Program-made: the position numbers and the translations under genes
Assembly: GCA_009809945.1 (NCBI GenBank)
Contig: WTPW01000028.1
Coordinates: forward strand, 254,089-318,088
Direction of reading: 5' to 3'
Source: Gigaspora margarita
Lineage: Eukaryota; Glomeromycota; Glomeromycetes; Diversisporales; Gigasporaceae
Length of the DNA: 64,000 bases
Notes under the pieces: model-generated
What the model was told of the DNA's origin: nothing
Seen by the model: only the letters and a program-made list of their open reading frames with translations
Database searches by the model: none
Shown here: positions 23,223-35,291 of the stretch, in pieces
Layout of the letters: each line of letters starts with the position of its first letter
Numbering within the stretch: position 1 is the first letter of the stretch

Positions 23223-23907
23223 TATAAAGAAAATTATGCCGTATATGTTATTTTGTAAGAGATTGAGCATGAATTAATAATCAATTTTGTTTTAATAATG
23301 TGACTGCTGATTATTTTTTATAAAACAAAAATATTATCGCGATGATGTATTGTTATCAGAAATTCACGGGTAACATTAGGTATATATCTCCCATGATCTT
23401 ATCATTATCACATGTAATGTAATACCTTTCCATGGTAAAGCCTTCTTTTGACCTAATGGAACACATGTACTGTATGTACGTATGTACGTACATACATACC
23501 TGAATGATCAGTCTAAAAAACTTCATTTATTTAACACTATATAGTTATATAGTTAGATAGTTAGTATGTACATTATGTTCATACTTGGGCTATTGCTAAA
23601 TTTATATAAATGACAGTGTAATGGGATCTTATTATAGTAAAGCTTCCAGCATTGGCTTTGTGTTAGTTGAACTTGAACATATACAAGTTAATTTTTTTTG
23701 ACTTTCCGGATCCACTGAACCCCACTGGACCTCACTGGACCTCATTGGAACTTCTATCCAGTAGTAAAAAAAACGTGACTAGAAGGATCTAGTGACAACT
23801 TATCATTGGAACCTATATATGTTCCAGTTACATCTAGTTAGTTCCAGTAACCCTTCCAGTTCCAGTGATCTTTACTGGACCGGTCCAGCAACAACACTGT
23901 ACTAGAT

Positions 23908-25850
23908 TTAGTATGTAATCAACTTAGATTATTTGCTAATTTTTAAAATTAACTACTATATTTAATATTTTTATATTATAATCCAACTTTTGGGCATCTT
24001 GTACAAAAAAACTGATAGTTTCAAATTCTTTTTAAATTTTATAAAAAATATTTTTTGCCTACAACTATTAGGCTATTAGAAATTACAATTTCATTTAATG
24101 TTCTTCCCCCACCAGCTCTAAGAGCTCCCTCTAGAATTAAACAGACCAATCAGAATGCTTATCTCATTTTAGGATTCCAATAAGTCACGTGATTATAAGT
24201 CAACCAATATTAATGTGTTTATTTTTTGCAATTTTAATATGTTTGTTTAATTTGACCCTCCTTCTCCCACTATGCTTAAGCTTCTTAAAGAAACATTAAA
24301 CAAAATTATAAATTCAAATGGCCTTAGTTTAATCTAATTTTATATAGTAGTTTTTAGCTATCTTATAAGATATTTATGCTTATAAAATTTTTTTTTCTTA
24401 AATAAATTTATAAAGATTTGATAAAAGTTATAAAGATAAGATAGCTAATTTAAAATCTAGTTTTTTTTTAAAAAATTGAACTAATATATAAAAAATAATT
24501 TAAATTTAAAAGTTTAACTAGTAAATACTATATAAAAAATTAAACTTAAAAAATAAATGCAATTTTTTTAAAATTTAAAGTAATATAATTTAAAAACAAA
24601 CTTAACTTAATACTAAAAAATTTTTTAATTAAAACTAAAGATAAATTTCTATAACTTTAATTAAAAATATAAAAATTTTAATTAATAAATTTTTTTTTAA
24701 AAATTTACTAAACTTGGATAGCTTATTATAAATAAAATAGATTAAATAATTATTAAAAAAAGCTTATAATATAAGTAATAATTATTACAATATAACTAAT
24801 AATAATTTTTTTTATAACAAGCCTCTAAATTATTTTATATAATTAAGCTTTTAATTTGTAAAATTTATTAATAAATTATAGTTATAATTGGCTTTAGTCT
24901 TGTACTAAATTTAGTATATTAAAAATTACAAAAAATACATAGTTTAAAAAATTAATTTTTAAAAAAATTATTAATATGAAAAAAATACTATTAAACAATT
25001 TTTGAATAGTTTTTAAATTCTTGTATATTAAAAAATTAGGCCTCCTAATTTTTTAAATTTTTTATGCATTTTTTAAAATGTACTAGATTTAGTATAAAGT
25101 AGTAAATCCAATTCATTAAATATTAAATTCTATGCTAATAATAATTTTTACTTAAAAATTAAATATGCAATTATAAAAAGTGTTACTAGTAAGAAACTTA
25201 TTAACAATTTCTTTTTTTTTGTAATTTATTTCACCTTCTTTAACCTGTTTATTTTTGCTTTATTTTTAGTAATGTTCTTGGGCTTATCCAAAGCAATTTC
25301 CAACCACTGGAGTAACTTCACCAAAGCTATCATGAGTATTGGTAGTATTATTATTATCAAAACATTAATTTCATCAGCAGTATTATTATTATCATTAGCA
25401 GTACTATCATTATTATTAGTGGCTTTATAAAAAAATCTGCATTAAATATTAAATATTGTAATAAACAAAACTATTATACAAAGCCTTATTGCCTTTTAAT
25501 GTTTGTATTAATGCACTACAAACCCTCTAAGGCCTTTTGTTGTATTATAGATTTTGGTCTTTTATATGCAGCAAGACCTTTTTGTAACTTGTGCCTTGTA
25601 ATTGATATTACTATAGTATCTGAGTATATAAGCTTTTCAAGTAGCTTTTCTTCTAGTATCTCACAACTTTATTAATACATTTTATAATTAAATCCTAAAA
25701 CAAAAGGTTTGGAGTAAAAATGAACAAGTATCACAAATTGATTACATTTGGGCTAGCAACTTATGGAGTAGTCAAATAATATATAGCAAGATCAAAGACA
25801 TGTCATATATTAAAGAAGTGATTATAACATGATGGTAGCAAAAATTATAA
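23908..25850. other. Very AT-rich stretch, no gene
   Basis: Poly-A and poly-T rich DNA with repeated TACTARATTTAGTAT words (23903, 24905, 25082), which seem to be ends of an unidentified repeat. A TATTATTATTATCA microsatellite lies at 25345-25415. Confidence 0.5.
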
Positions 25851-26889
25851 CCAATTTAGAGAAAAAAGAACTATAGCAAAACAATGCCAAAAGTGAAAAA
25901 AAGAAAAAAGAGTCCACATAGATTAAAATTAGTATTTGAAGAAGATTGGAAAATTTCAAATCTGCTATGAACAAGAAACTTTAGAGGCAAGAAGAAATTA
26001 ACAAGATAGACAAGAGAAATCTAGATAGCCTATAGGGAGTATTTGAAAAAGCCCTGGTAAAGGTAGCAAACAAGCACTTGCCAAAAAAGAAAAAAGCTAT
26101 CAAGAGAAACATGTAGTACTGAAACTCAAAATAAAGAAGAAAAGGTGATTAGAAAGAACATTAAAGTATTAGAAAAAATGTAGCACAAGATAAGAAAACA
26201 AGATAGATGTGGGAAAAAAATTGTGACCTCAGAGCAAAAGTGTGTTTGGATATAATAGAAAAATGGAAGCTAAATAAATATGAGCACATACAGACAGAAA
26301 AGTTGCTTTTGAAAGAGAATATTATAGCCTTTTAAAAAATACTACCTATTCAATTAAACTTTTTACTTAAACAGTAAAGAGAGAAATGAATAAGAGGGTA
26401 CATCGAGACATGGCATGATATAATCATTAAAGATCAAAAAAAGTGCTAGCTAGCTTGCTAAAAACCTTATAGAAAAATTAAAATAAACAAAGTTATAACT
26501 CATAACCAGGATGACAAGCCATATTTAATTAGCAATCCAAATGAGGTGCTCAAAGAAGTTAGGATCACTTTTGTAACTAGTACAAAGAAAAAAGCACAAA
26601 GCAGAAAACATGCCAAGAAAATGGGAGGCATACAAGTTGCAAAAAGATATTAATGAACTTTGGTACAGTGAAAATGGCAATAGAATTTTAGCAAAAGAGT
26701 GAAAAGAATTAGTAAGAAATACAAAAATAACTTGGTGCCTGAATAGTCAGAAATTATCTACTTAGTTTTGAGAAAATTAGAGAAAAAAGCAAAAGAGCTA
26801 TTAACAAAGCTAATAACAGCTTGTTTAAAAAAAGTGCTATACCAAAAAAATAGAAATTGGAACTAATATACACAATTCCAAAAAGCAAA

Positions 26890-27590
26890 AGTAGAATTAT
26901 AATTTAAATAACTTAAGACCAATCAATAGCTCTTATTGAAGTAGTAAGAAAGTACACAGTAAAAATTATTAAGCATGGCTATATAAAGTATTAAAAGAAA
27001 ATGAAGTATTGCATGGGTACAATTTTGCAAAATTGCTAAAAGGGGCACTGCTACATAATTAATAATATAGTAAAAAATGTAAAAGAACAAGGAAAGGAGC
27101 TATGGATTACCTTTCAAGATATGAAAAAAACATTCAACTTAGTTTAAAAATGCTTAACATAGTGCTGCAGAGATTAAAAATTTCAAAAAACATAATCACA
27201 TTCATTATAGAATTATTTGATAAACAAGAAATAGAAGTAATCACAAGTATGAAAAACACACAACTAGATTTCAGGCTGCAGATGGTATAGACCAAGAAGT
27301 AATATCACTCTTGGTCTGAAGAATCTTCTATGATCCTTTTGACTGAAGTCCAGAACAGAGAACATCTAGGATATGAAATGGAAGTTGAATAGCCCACAAA
27401 CAATTATAAACATAAATTCAACTTGGTGAAGTAGGAACAAACCATATTGGCGTATACTGATAATACAGTTTGGTTGGCAAAATAAAGAAGAAATAGAAGC
27501 AATTCTAAAGTTAGCTAATAAGTTCTTCAATATCAATGATATCAAAATAAATAGTAGCAAGTCTGAATTAATTGTTATAAATCAAAAAAA
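26890..27590 (+). pseudogene. Reverse transcriptase remnant of the LINE
   Basis: Shifting frames give FQDMKKTFNLVSLKML (motif A region; its catalytic Asp appears as Asn), KISKNIITFIIELFDK, and near 27270-27330 a broken DGIDQGEVISPL-like block. AYTDNTVWLAK at 27449-27481 stands where LINE RTs have YADDT. The second Asp codon reads AAT, so the active site is lost even apart from the stops. Confidence 0.75.
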
Positions 27591-27935
27591 AGAAGAGTAC
27601 TTAAGAGAAAAACGAGATTTAGATAGAAGAAGTTGTTATTAAAGCAAAAATAAAGAAAAAGCTACAAGTTACCTGAGTGTTTGGGTATCAGAATGAAGAG
27701 ACAAAGAATGCAGTATTGGGATTGTCAAAAGAGAAGATTAGCAAATTACTCAATCTATTAGAAAAAAAAGAATAATACTAGATTAACTAGTGTATATAAA
27801 TAATAAAGTACTGATGTCTAGACTGGAATACTGATTGCAGTACTATATTCTGTCAGAAAATATGTGCATAAAACTGTATAGACCAATGCTCATTTGGATT
27901 AAAAACAAGGTAAATTTGACAAAGACAATAGTAAC

Positions 27936-28114
27936 AGGACCCCGAAATATACATAGATAGGTCAGATTAATTATAGGGTTACTAAAAAGAAAAGATCTGC
28001 AGAAAAAACTTTAAAAATAAACAAAAAAATTACTAGAAATAGAAAAGATCTGCAGAAAAACCTCAAAAATAAGCAAACTCATACCTGACCTATCTATGTA
28101 TATTTCGGGGTCCT
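27936..28114. mobile_element. hAT-type MITE in the LINE
   Basis: The ends AGGACCCCGAAATATACATA are perfect inverted repeats for at least 28 bases. The 8-bp duplication ATAGTAAC lies at 27928-27935 and 28115-28122. The centre repeats AGAAAAGATCTGCAGAAAAA twice in direct orientation. Confidence 0.9.
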
Positions 28115-28153
28115 ATAGTAACTGCTACAATAATCTACAAAAACATAGTAAGA

Positions 28154-28341
28154 AGGACCCTAAGCTATACATAGATAGGTAACAATTTGCTTTTGCTTAT
28201 TTTTGACTATTTTGTATAGATCTTTTCTATATTTAGTAATACAATGCTTATTTTTGACTATTTTTTATAAATCTTTTCATTTTTAGTAATTTATTAAGAT
28301 TTTTTAAAATTGTTAGCTATTTATAGATTGCTTAGGATCCT
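28154..28341. mobile_element. Second, older member of the AGGACCC MITE family
   Basis: AGGACCCTAAGC at the left and, inverted, AGGATCCTAAGC at the right. The arms also share ATAGATAG and AACAATTT words with the preceding MITE. The flanks show only a decayed duplication. Confidence 0.65.
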
Positions 28342-28754
28342 AGTAGGGGTCAAGTTATTTTGGCTGTACCAGATGTTATATCACTTTACAGAACTACAAT
28401 AAGGCTCAATAGCAAGAGAGCAGCAGAGCAGACTATATAACTTAAACTAATTCAAAGTCAGCTGCACTGTAAAAGCTAAAAATGTATTTTAAAACTAAAC
28501 AGAGCAAGGATCAATAAACTTAATATCAAAAACAATTTATCATTTAGTATAGTTAAGATGTTTAAAAGATTTGGGCTACATATAAAAAATATAGTGAAGT
28601 CTAATCTACTAAACTTTGTACTTCAAGATTTAGAGATAGCAACCTGTTAAAAAAAAGTAGTTTACAGAGTTTCTGCAAAGAAAACAAACTATATATATAC
28701 ATGGTCAAATAACTCTTGAATCTGTTATATCTAAAGTAGTATTCTATTTAAAGC

Positions 28755-29857
28755 TAGAGATGGGAATCGAACCTAATATGATCGATCATGATCGATCATA
28801 TCGTTTGATCGATTATGAAAGTCTTTGATCGATCATGATCGATCATATAGTTTGATCGATTATAAAGTTTGATCGATCATAACCTTTTAATCAATTATAA
28901 TTGATTATATATATAATTGATTATATATACAATTAATAACAAAATTCGCTATTTTTATTCAAACTTTGATGATAGATATCTTGATGACTAGTGATCAAAA
29001 TCGGCTCAAATTTTTATAATAAATAGTATCAATATTCATATATGATATATAAAAATTTTAGCCAATTTGGTCTGATAATTCTAGAGTAATCGTTTGTATA
29101 CGATAGTTAATTTTTTTAAAAAAATTGACTATCGTATACAAGCGATTACTTGAGAATTACCAAACCAAATTGGCTAAAATTGTTATATTTCATATATAAA
29201 TATCGATACTATCTATAGTAAAAATTTGGGCCGAATTGGATTACTAGTTATTGAGATATCCATCGTCAAATTTTGAGTAAAAATAACGAAAATTTTATAA
29301 TAGTCGATTATTAAAAAATACGTTATTTTTACTCGAACTTTGACGATTGATATCTCAATAACTAGTAATCCAATTCGGTCCAAATTTTTGCCATAGATAG
29401 TATCGAAATTAGTCTATGATATATAAAAATTTTAGTCGATTTGGTCTGGTAATTTTCAAGTAATCGCTTGTATACCATAGTCAATTTTTTTAAAAAAATT
29501 AACTATCGTATACAAACAATTACTCTAGAATTATCAGACTAAATTGGCTGAAATTTTTATATATCATAAAAGAATATCGGCAATATCTATAACAAAAATT
29601 TGAGCTGACTTGGATTATTAATTATCAAGATATCCATTGTCAAAGTTTGAGTAAAAATAGCAATTTTTTTAATAATATTATTTATGTAGACTAGTGATCG
29701 ATCATATGATTGGTCATAAATTATGATCGATCATATGATCGTAATCGATCATATGCAATGACTGATCAAAATACTATGATCGATCATAAAATCGATCTCC
29801 TTTGTATATAATCGATCAATGATCAATTATGAGATATATGACCGATTCCAATCTCTA
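28755..29857. mobile_element. hAT foldback element with four palindromic arms
   Basis: The ends are TAGAGATGGGAATCG and TAGAGATTGGAATCG (inverted), with exact 8-bp duplication TTTAAAGC at 28747-28754 and 29858-29865. Subterminal regions (28775-28880, 29695-29825) are arrays of GATCGATCATGATCGATCAT palindromes. The core 28930-29665 is one module of about 180 bases written four times in alternating orientation (landmarks: AACTTTGATGATAGATATC, AATTTGGTCTG, GTATACGATAGTTAATTTTT and inverses). No ORF. Confidence 0.92.
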
Positions 29858-30477
29858 TTTAAAGCAGCTACTTTATATATCTAAAGTAGCACATAACTAA
29901 ACTTACAACTTAATGCATGCACAAAGATCTAATTTCTGGGGCATAATTTTAGTTATGCACTACTTCAAATAGGGGCTACTTCAGATACAACAGATCCAAC
30001 TGGTACCAGAATGCTCATGTGCTAGCAAATTAAAAAACTAAGAAGACAAAGAAATAACAAAAAAAAATCAAGATAGTTCTTGAATCTCAAGGAAGAACTA
30101 TTGGAAGATATAGAAACTAGAATCATCAAACCTAGTTTTATAAAGGTAGAAGCTAACAATATAATTTGCAAATATAAACTAGATGAGATTTTGAAAAATA
30201 GAAAAAAAAGAGTAGTTCTTGTTAGAAACTAACAGCCTGAGTAAAGAGGATGAAATTGCAAAAATTTATAGAAAGATGAAAACAAAAGTTGCTTCTATAG
30301 TATGAATTAAAAAAGATATAACTTCTCAATAGGACAAATTACTCAAAAAATGCCAGAGCTGCAGCATTTCTGGTTTTAAAAAGAAAAATAAATATTTGTT
30401 TATTAAATTATTCAAAAGCATTAAGAGGATAGTAGAAAGTAACTCCTTAGAAAGAAAAAAAAAGTTTAGAGAAGAAA

Positions 30478-30794
30478 TACTATATTTTCTGAAAATAAGC
30501 TACTCTTTTTGGCCAAAAAGTTATACAAAAAACATGGGGATAGCTATTTTCAAATTTTGAATTTTTTGAAAAATTGGAAATCATATTAATAAAAAGTGTT
30601 TAAATACTACCAAAATTTCAATATAGGTGTATTTTGCTGTTCTGAACAACATTAATTAATGACATTTTGAGGTTTACTTAGTAAAATTTAGACTTTTATA
30701 TGTAGCAACTGCTAATAATTTCTTTAAAAAATTTTTAAAAAAATGAGAGGGCAGCTTCTTTTGGAAGTAGCTTATTTTTTGGAAACATATAGTA
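30478..30794. mobile_element. Possible MITE in the LINE
   Basis: TACTATATTTTCTGAAAATA at the left resembles the inverse of the right end (TACTATATGTTTCCAAAAAA), and both continue with AAGCTACT. It interrupts the LINE between RT and RNase H. No ORF, and no clear duplication was found. Confidence 0.5.
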
Positions 30795-30954
30795 CAAGTT
30801 AAAGTATGACCAGATATATATTATTCTAATGGATACAAAAGCATTATTACATTTACTACCAGAAATTGTAATCAAACTTTTTATAGAAGAGTATATAGAA
30901 ATGCATATCAAAAAGTCAGAAATACAAAATTGGTTAAAGCAAGTATGGACTTAA

Positions 30955-31420
30955 AATAAAAATGGAAACAAAATAGAGGTATATACAGATAGTTCATTGG
31001 ATAAGAGTAAAATAGTATAGGGAAAACAGATCTTAATATTGGATAGATCATTAATAATATAGATAATAGATTAGAAAATTTAGAATTTAATAGTAGGATT
31101 AGTTATTGGCCTGCTTTAACAAGAGCAAAACTAGGTATGGTCTGAACAGCCCTGCTCATAATAGTTTGTAAAGCTGAGACTCATATTTATACAGATAGTG
31201 CATATGTGATCAAAGCAATTAAAAGGATAAAAAAAGTAAATAGAACATGTAAGGACTTAAAGCTAAAGAATAAAGCATTTACAGTTAATTATAAAGTGCT
31301 AAAAAAGAAAAAAGCTAAAACTGCATTTGTATAAGGTTAAAAATCATAGTGGTATAAAGTTCAATAAAACAGCTAACATGCTAGCAAAGAGAGAGCTAAG
31401 AGACCAGTACAGAATTGAAA
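30955..31420 (+). pseudogene. RNase H remnant of the LINE
   Basis: The blocks read EVYTDSSLDKSK, then after stops and a frameshift LTRAKLGMV and ETHIYTDSAYVIKAI, which match the TDGS and TDS acidic motifs of RNase H domains. Stops interrupt the frame repeatedly, so it is inactive. Confidence 0.7.
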
Positions 31421-31649
31421 CAAAACCAGAGCCCACTTGAACAATAAGAGCATATCCATATTGAAAACAAAATATTATTGACTAGCCACTAAAAAATTTC
31501 ATAGACACACTAATGATAGCACAGTACAATACAGAATAGGCAATACTAAGTAGTATGACAGAGCTGACCCAAACTGAAACAAAGGATAAAAATAGTGAGA
31601 TCAGCTAGAGAGCAATGTAGGATAATATATGCTAAATTAAAGGCTTCAG

Positions 31650-31890
31650 ATGTAATAGTAAAAAGCAAAGCAAAGTATGGGTGTTTCAAATAAAATATAT
31701 AAGCAAATATCTCCTAACAAAGGACATATTACATAAAAGAAGGCCTAAAATATACAGAAACAGCAGATATACAGGCTTTTTAAAAGAGAATAAGTCACAG
31801 GACCACCTGGCATTGTGTGAAGTCTATAAAGTATTTGGAAAAAAGCAAACAAGAAGACTTGCAAGAAAGTGCTATCAAAATTAAAGAAAA
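31650..31890 (+). pseudogene. C-terminal Cys/His-type segment of the LINE
   Basis: ISKYLLTKDILHKRRPKIYR followed by NSRYTGF and DHLALCEVYK resembles the zinc-binding tail of fungal LINEs. One or more Cys appear to be replaced (Tyr in the SRYTGF position), so metal binding is probably lost. Confidence 0.55.
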
Positions 31891-31930
31891 AAAGACATCA
31901 AGACCTTAGATGAAAGGAGCTGGGTAGATA

Positions 31931-32649
31931 CAGTTTTTAGAAAATCTAAAAATAAAAAGAAGAAGGCATAAATATCACTTCTTAGAGGCTTCATGCTAAA
32001 AGAAAAGTAAAGGAGAGAATACTAATAATTATTAGTAGTAGAGTAAAACACAAAGACAAATTCTTTATTTCTAGTCAGATATGGTGCTTTAGGTGTAAAG
32101 TTTTTAATGAATGAAAAAGTCATAAGGAATTACAGTAAATATAAGAAAGAAAAAAAAGAAGAGCCAACTAGAGAACATGAAGAAAGACAAAAAAAATAAA
32201 AGACATAGCAAAAAATAACAAAGAAATGCAAGAGGGAATAGAGAAAAGTACAAGAAAAAAAAAGAAATAGATAAAAAAGTAAAGTAATAGAAGTAGCTAT
32301 ATTATAGTCAAAAACTTTATTACAAGTTTTATTAAATCAACTTGGTCCTCTTTTTACAAGCTGTTTTATAGAAAGAGCAAAAGTAACTAAAAGGTTCTAA
32401 CAATAATAGCCATTGCCCATGGACTTAAAGTACTCTTAGAAAGTTGAGAGCTTTAAAAAGAAAGAAAAGGCTTGCATGACAGGTTGCACCTGGGCTTCAT
32501 TGAAGTCAAGTAGTTTTTATTAGATATAGAAAAAATTTATAATATATGCATAAGTATAGGACTAAACTTAGATATAGATATGTTATTCATTATAATAAAT
32601 GCAGGGCTGCTAGTTAATAAAAAATTTAACTAATAAATTATAAATTTAG
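31931..32649. other. A-rich 3' continuation of the LINE region
   Basis: Adenine-rich DNA (for example 32140-32290) that fits an eroded LINE 3' region. No ORF or element border is recognised. Confidence 0.4.
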
Positions 32650-32857
32650 GCTCTAAGTAATCTTGTACAATACTAAAAAATATATTATTTCAGTATATAT
32701 TCTTTTAATCTTCTTAATTCTTTAAATAAAGATAAGCAAAATTACATTTTGATAAAAATTTACTAATTTTACTTTTATTGATCTAAAAAATCAAGAAAAT
32801 TAAAGAAATATATATTGAAATAATATTTTTTTGGTTTTGAATAAGTTTACTTAGAAC

Positions 32858-33753
32858 TAGAGTATGTGGCACAGTAGTCATGGCATGCCAACATGGCATG
32901 CCAATAGTGGTATATTATAGAGCATGCTCAAAACTAAAATAGTCTATAGGCATACCTCTTATATGATATGCCTTACTCTAGTTAAATTGAATTTGGATAT
33001 TCTAAAATATTCTGAATAGAAAATCAAACAACATAAAATTACAAAAACTTCTATAAGTGCACTTTCTGTGAATGCATATACACACTCTAAATACATGCTT
33101 AAATTCAGGCCCAAATATAGTAAAACCTCTATAAGTGCACACTTGGAACCAAACTTTAACAATATGCACTTAGGAAACAATAATAAAAAGTGCATTTATA
33201 GAAACATATATATAATTGGTCCCAAATATAAGTGTGCATTTAAAGAGAGTGTGCACACTTATGAAGGTTTACTCTATATAGATGACTTCCATAAATGTAC
33301 CTTTTTTAATTGTTCTCTAAGTGTATTATTAATATTTAGTCCCAAGAGTGTGCACTTTTAGAGGGTTTAATAAATGACTGAAAATTTCTGAATGATATTT
33401 TAATTGTATTATGCCATGCTACACATAGTATTAAAATTATTTTAGGTTTTGGGACCCAAATTAAAATTTTTCAAAATTGTTTTAATCTATTTTACTAAAA
33501 CTGAAATTTCGATACTTTTTATAAATAGACAAAATTATAAGGAACATAAATATATAGCAGATAAATTTTATTTGCTCTTCCTTATAAAAAATTTCAATTT
33601 ATTTTTAGAAACCCAAAATAGGCATTTTTCAAAACCCAATTTCAGTAGTATGTATGTACTGTGCATGCATGCCTATAGTATAGAATATCTTAAATTTTGG
33701 CTAATGGCATGCTATATGGTATGCCAAATTGTTTTGCTATACCACAATCCTTA
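32858..33753. mobile_element. hAT element with GGCATGCC subterminal repeats, copy 1
   Basis: Exact 8-bp duplication CTTAGAAC (32850-32857 and 33754-33761). The imperfect ends are TAGAGTATGTGGCA and, inverted, TAAGGATTGTGGTA. Next to them lie GGCATGCC or drifted GGTATGCC words (32882-32905, 33705-33725), as in the element at 41734. MITE copies are nested inside (33046-33371). No ORF of note. Confidence 0.85.
33046..33371. repeat. Nested MITEs with AACCTCTATAAGTGCAC ends
   Basis: An inner copy (about 33119-33275) has AGTAAAACCTCTATAAGTGC facing AGTGTGCACACTTATGAAGG. An outer pair (ACTTCTATAAGTGCAC at 33047, GTGCACTTTTAGAGGGTTT at 33352) looks like an older member of the same family into which the inner one inserted. 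The ends resemble those of the MITE at 596-937. Confidence 0.55.
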
Positions 33754-33799
33754 CTTAGAACCTGAATTTATAATTCATTAGTAAAATATTGTAAGATAC

Positions 33800-35291
33800 T
33801 AGTGCTCCTAGGTCCGGTCCGGGTCCGGTCCGGGATCAGACCAGACTCAGACTCTAAATTTTACTAATTTCAGACTTCAGACCAGACTCAGACTCAACTA
33901 CGAGTCCGGTCCGGGTCTGGTCTGAAGTCTGCAGACTGGTCTGAGTCCGAATATATTTATATGTATTTTTTGGCGCTGAACAAGTTTACTTAGTGCATTT
34001 TGTTAGAATAAATTAGTAAAATTTTATGAATCATAAGATTTTATAGAATTTTATTAATAAACTTTTATAAAATCTTATAATTCGCAAATATTTATTAATT
34101 AATTCTAACAAAATGCACTAATTAAACTTATTCAGCACCTAAACATGCATCAAACCGGCTATTTTGTTTTTATTTTACTTGAAATTTAGAGATTTGATGC
34201 ACAATTTTGGATTTTTGATCAAAAAAGACAAAATTTAACATCTTATCTCCAAATTTCAAGTAAAATAAAAGCAACCCTGCCATTTTAATGTAATTTTAGG
34301 TGCTGAAAGTTTTCTTAGTGCATTAAATTAGAAATAATTAGTAAAATTTTGTGAATCATAAGATTTTATAGAATTTTATTAGTAAAATTCTATAAATTCT
34401 TAAAATTCACAAATTTTTATTAACTAATTCTAACAAGACGTACTAAGTAAACTTGTTCAGCATCTAAATATACATTAAATCAGTAGGGTTGTTTTTATTT
34501 TACTTGAAATTTGGAGAAAAGATGCATAATTTTGGATTTTTGATCAAAAATCCAAAATTATGCATCTTTTCGCCAAATTTCAAGTAAAATAAAAACAATC
34601 CTGCCGATTTAATGTATTTCTAGGTGCTGAGCAAGTTTACTTAGTGTGTTTTGTTAGAATTAATTAATAAAAATTTGTGAATTTTAAGAATTTGTAGAAT
34701 TTTACTAATAAAATTCTATAAAATCTTATGATTCACAAAAATTTACTAATTATTTCTAATTTAATGCACTAAGTAAACTTGTTAAGCACCTAAAGATACA
34801 TTAAATCGGCAGGGTTGTTTTTATTTTACTTGAAATTTGGAGATAAGATGTTAAATTTTGTCTTTTTGATCAAAAATCCAAAATTGTGCATCAAATCTCT
34901 AAAGTACAAGTAAAATAAAAACAAAACAGCCATTTTGATGCATGTTTAGGTGCTGAAAAGTTTACTTAGTGCATTTTGTTAGAATTAATTAATAAATATT
35001 TGCGAATTATAAGATTTTATAAAATTTTATTAATAAAATTCTATAAAATCTTATGATTCATAAAATTTTACTAATTTATTCTAACAAAATGCTCTAAGTA
35101 AACTTGTTCAGCGCCAAAAAATACATATAATATATTCGGACTCAGACCAGTCTGCAGACTTCGGACCAGACCCAGACCAGACTTAGACTTGACTAAAAAG
35201 TCTGAATATAAAAGTCTGAGTCCGGTCCGAAAATCAGACCAGACTCAGACTTGACTAAAGTCTGGTTCGAGTCCAGTCTGTAGGAGCACTA
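33800..35291. mobile_element. hAT foldback element with alternating palindromic modules
   Basis: The ends TAGTGCTCCTA are perfect over 11 bases, and the exact 8-bp duplication TAAGATAC is at 33792-33799 and 35292-35299. Subterminal DNA (33810-33955, 35135-35280) is an array of CAGACCAGACTCAGACT and TCCGGTCCGGGTC words. The core 33970-35110 alternates two palindromes: module X (~165 bases, GTTTACTTAGTGCATT...) and module Y (~150 bases, TTTATTTTACTTGAAATTTG... with TGATCAAAAATCCAAAAT centre), read as X-Y-X-Y-X-Y-X. No ORF. Confidence 0.92.

Larger units (their letters stand above)
22025..23899. mobile_element. Non-autonomous hAT element, 1.9 kb
   Basis: Perfect 11-base ends CAGTGTTGTTG and an exact 8-bp duplication TACTAGAT (22017-22024 and 23900-23907). 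Both subterminal regions are filled with CACTGGA/TTCCAGT words in either orientation, likely transposase-binding repeats. Two other palindromes are nested inside (22171-22258, 22983-23222). Only very short ORFs are present, so no transposase. Confidence 0.92.
25851..31930 (+). pseudogene. Decayed LINE retrotransposon (RT, RNase H, Cys/His tail)
   Basis: No frame is open for long, but conserved blocks occur in the right order on the plus strand: fingers and palm of reverse transcriptase (about 26890-27590), RNase H (about 30955-31420) and a C-terminal Cys/His-type segment (31681-31884). The order fits a RNase H-bearing LINE. Many stops come from TGG to TAG/TGA or CAA to TAA changes. The gap between RT and RNase H is caused by several later insertions (27936-28114, 28154-28341, 28755-29857, 30478-30794). 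The 5' limit and the endonuclease part are not recognisable with certainty; A-rich DNA at 25690-26800 is probably its eroded 5' half. Confidence 0.75.

Noticed and set aside
33068..33781. ORFs of 97 and 110 codons
   Set aside because: They run through nested MITEs and the end of a hAT; no family features.
35264..35280. GGTTCGAGTCC, identical to a B box
   Set aside because: It is part of the GTCTGGTC/GAGTCC array at the end of a hAT; no A box at the proper distance.
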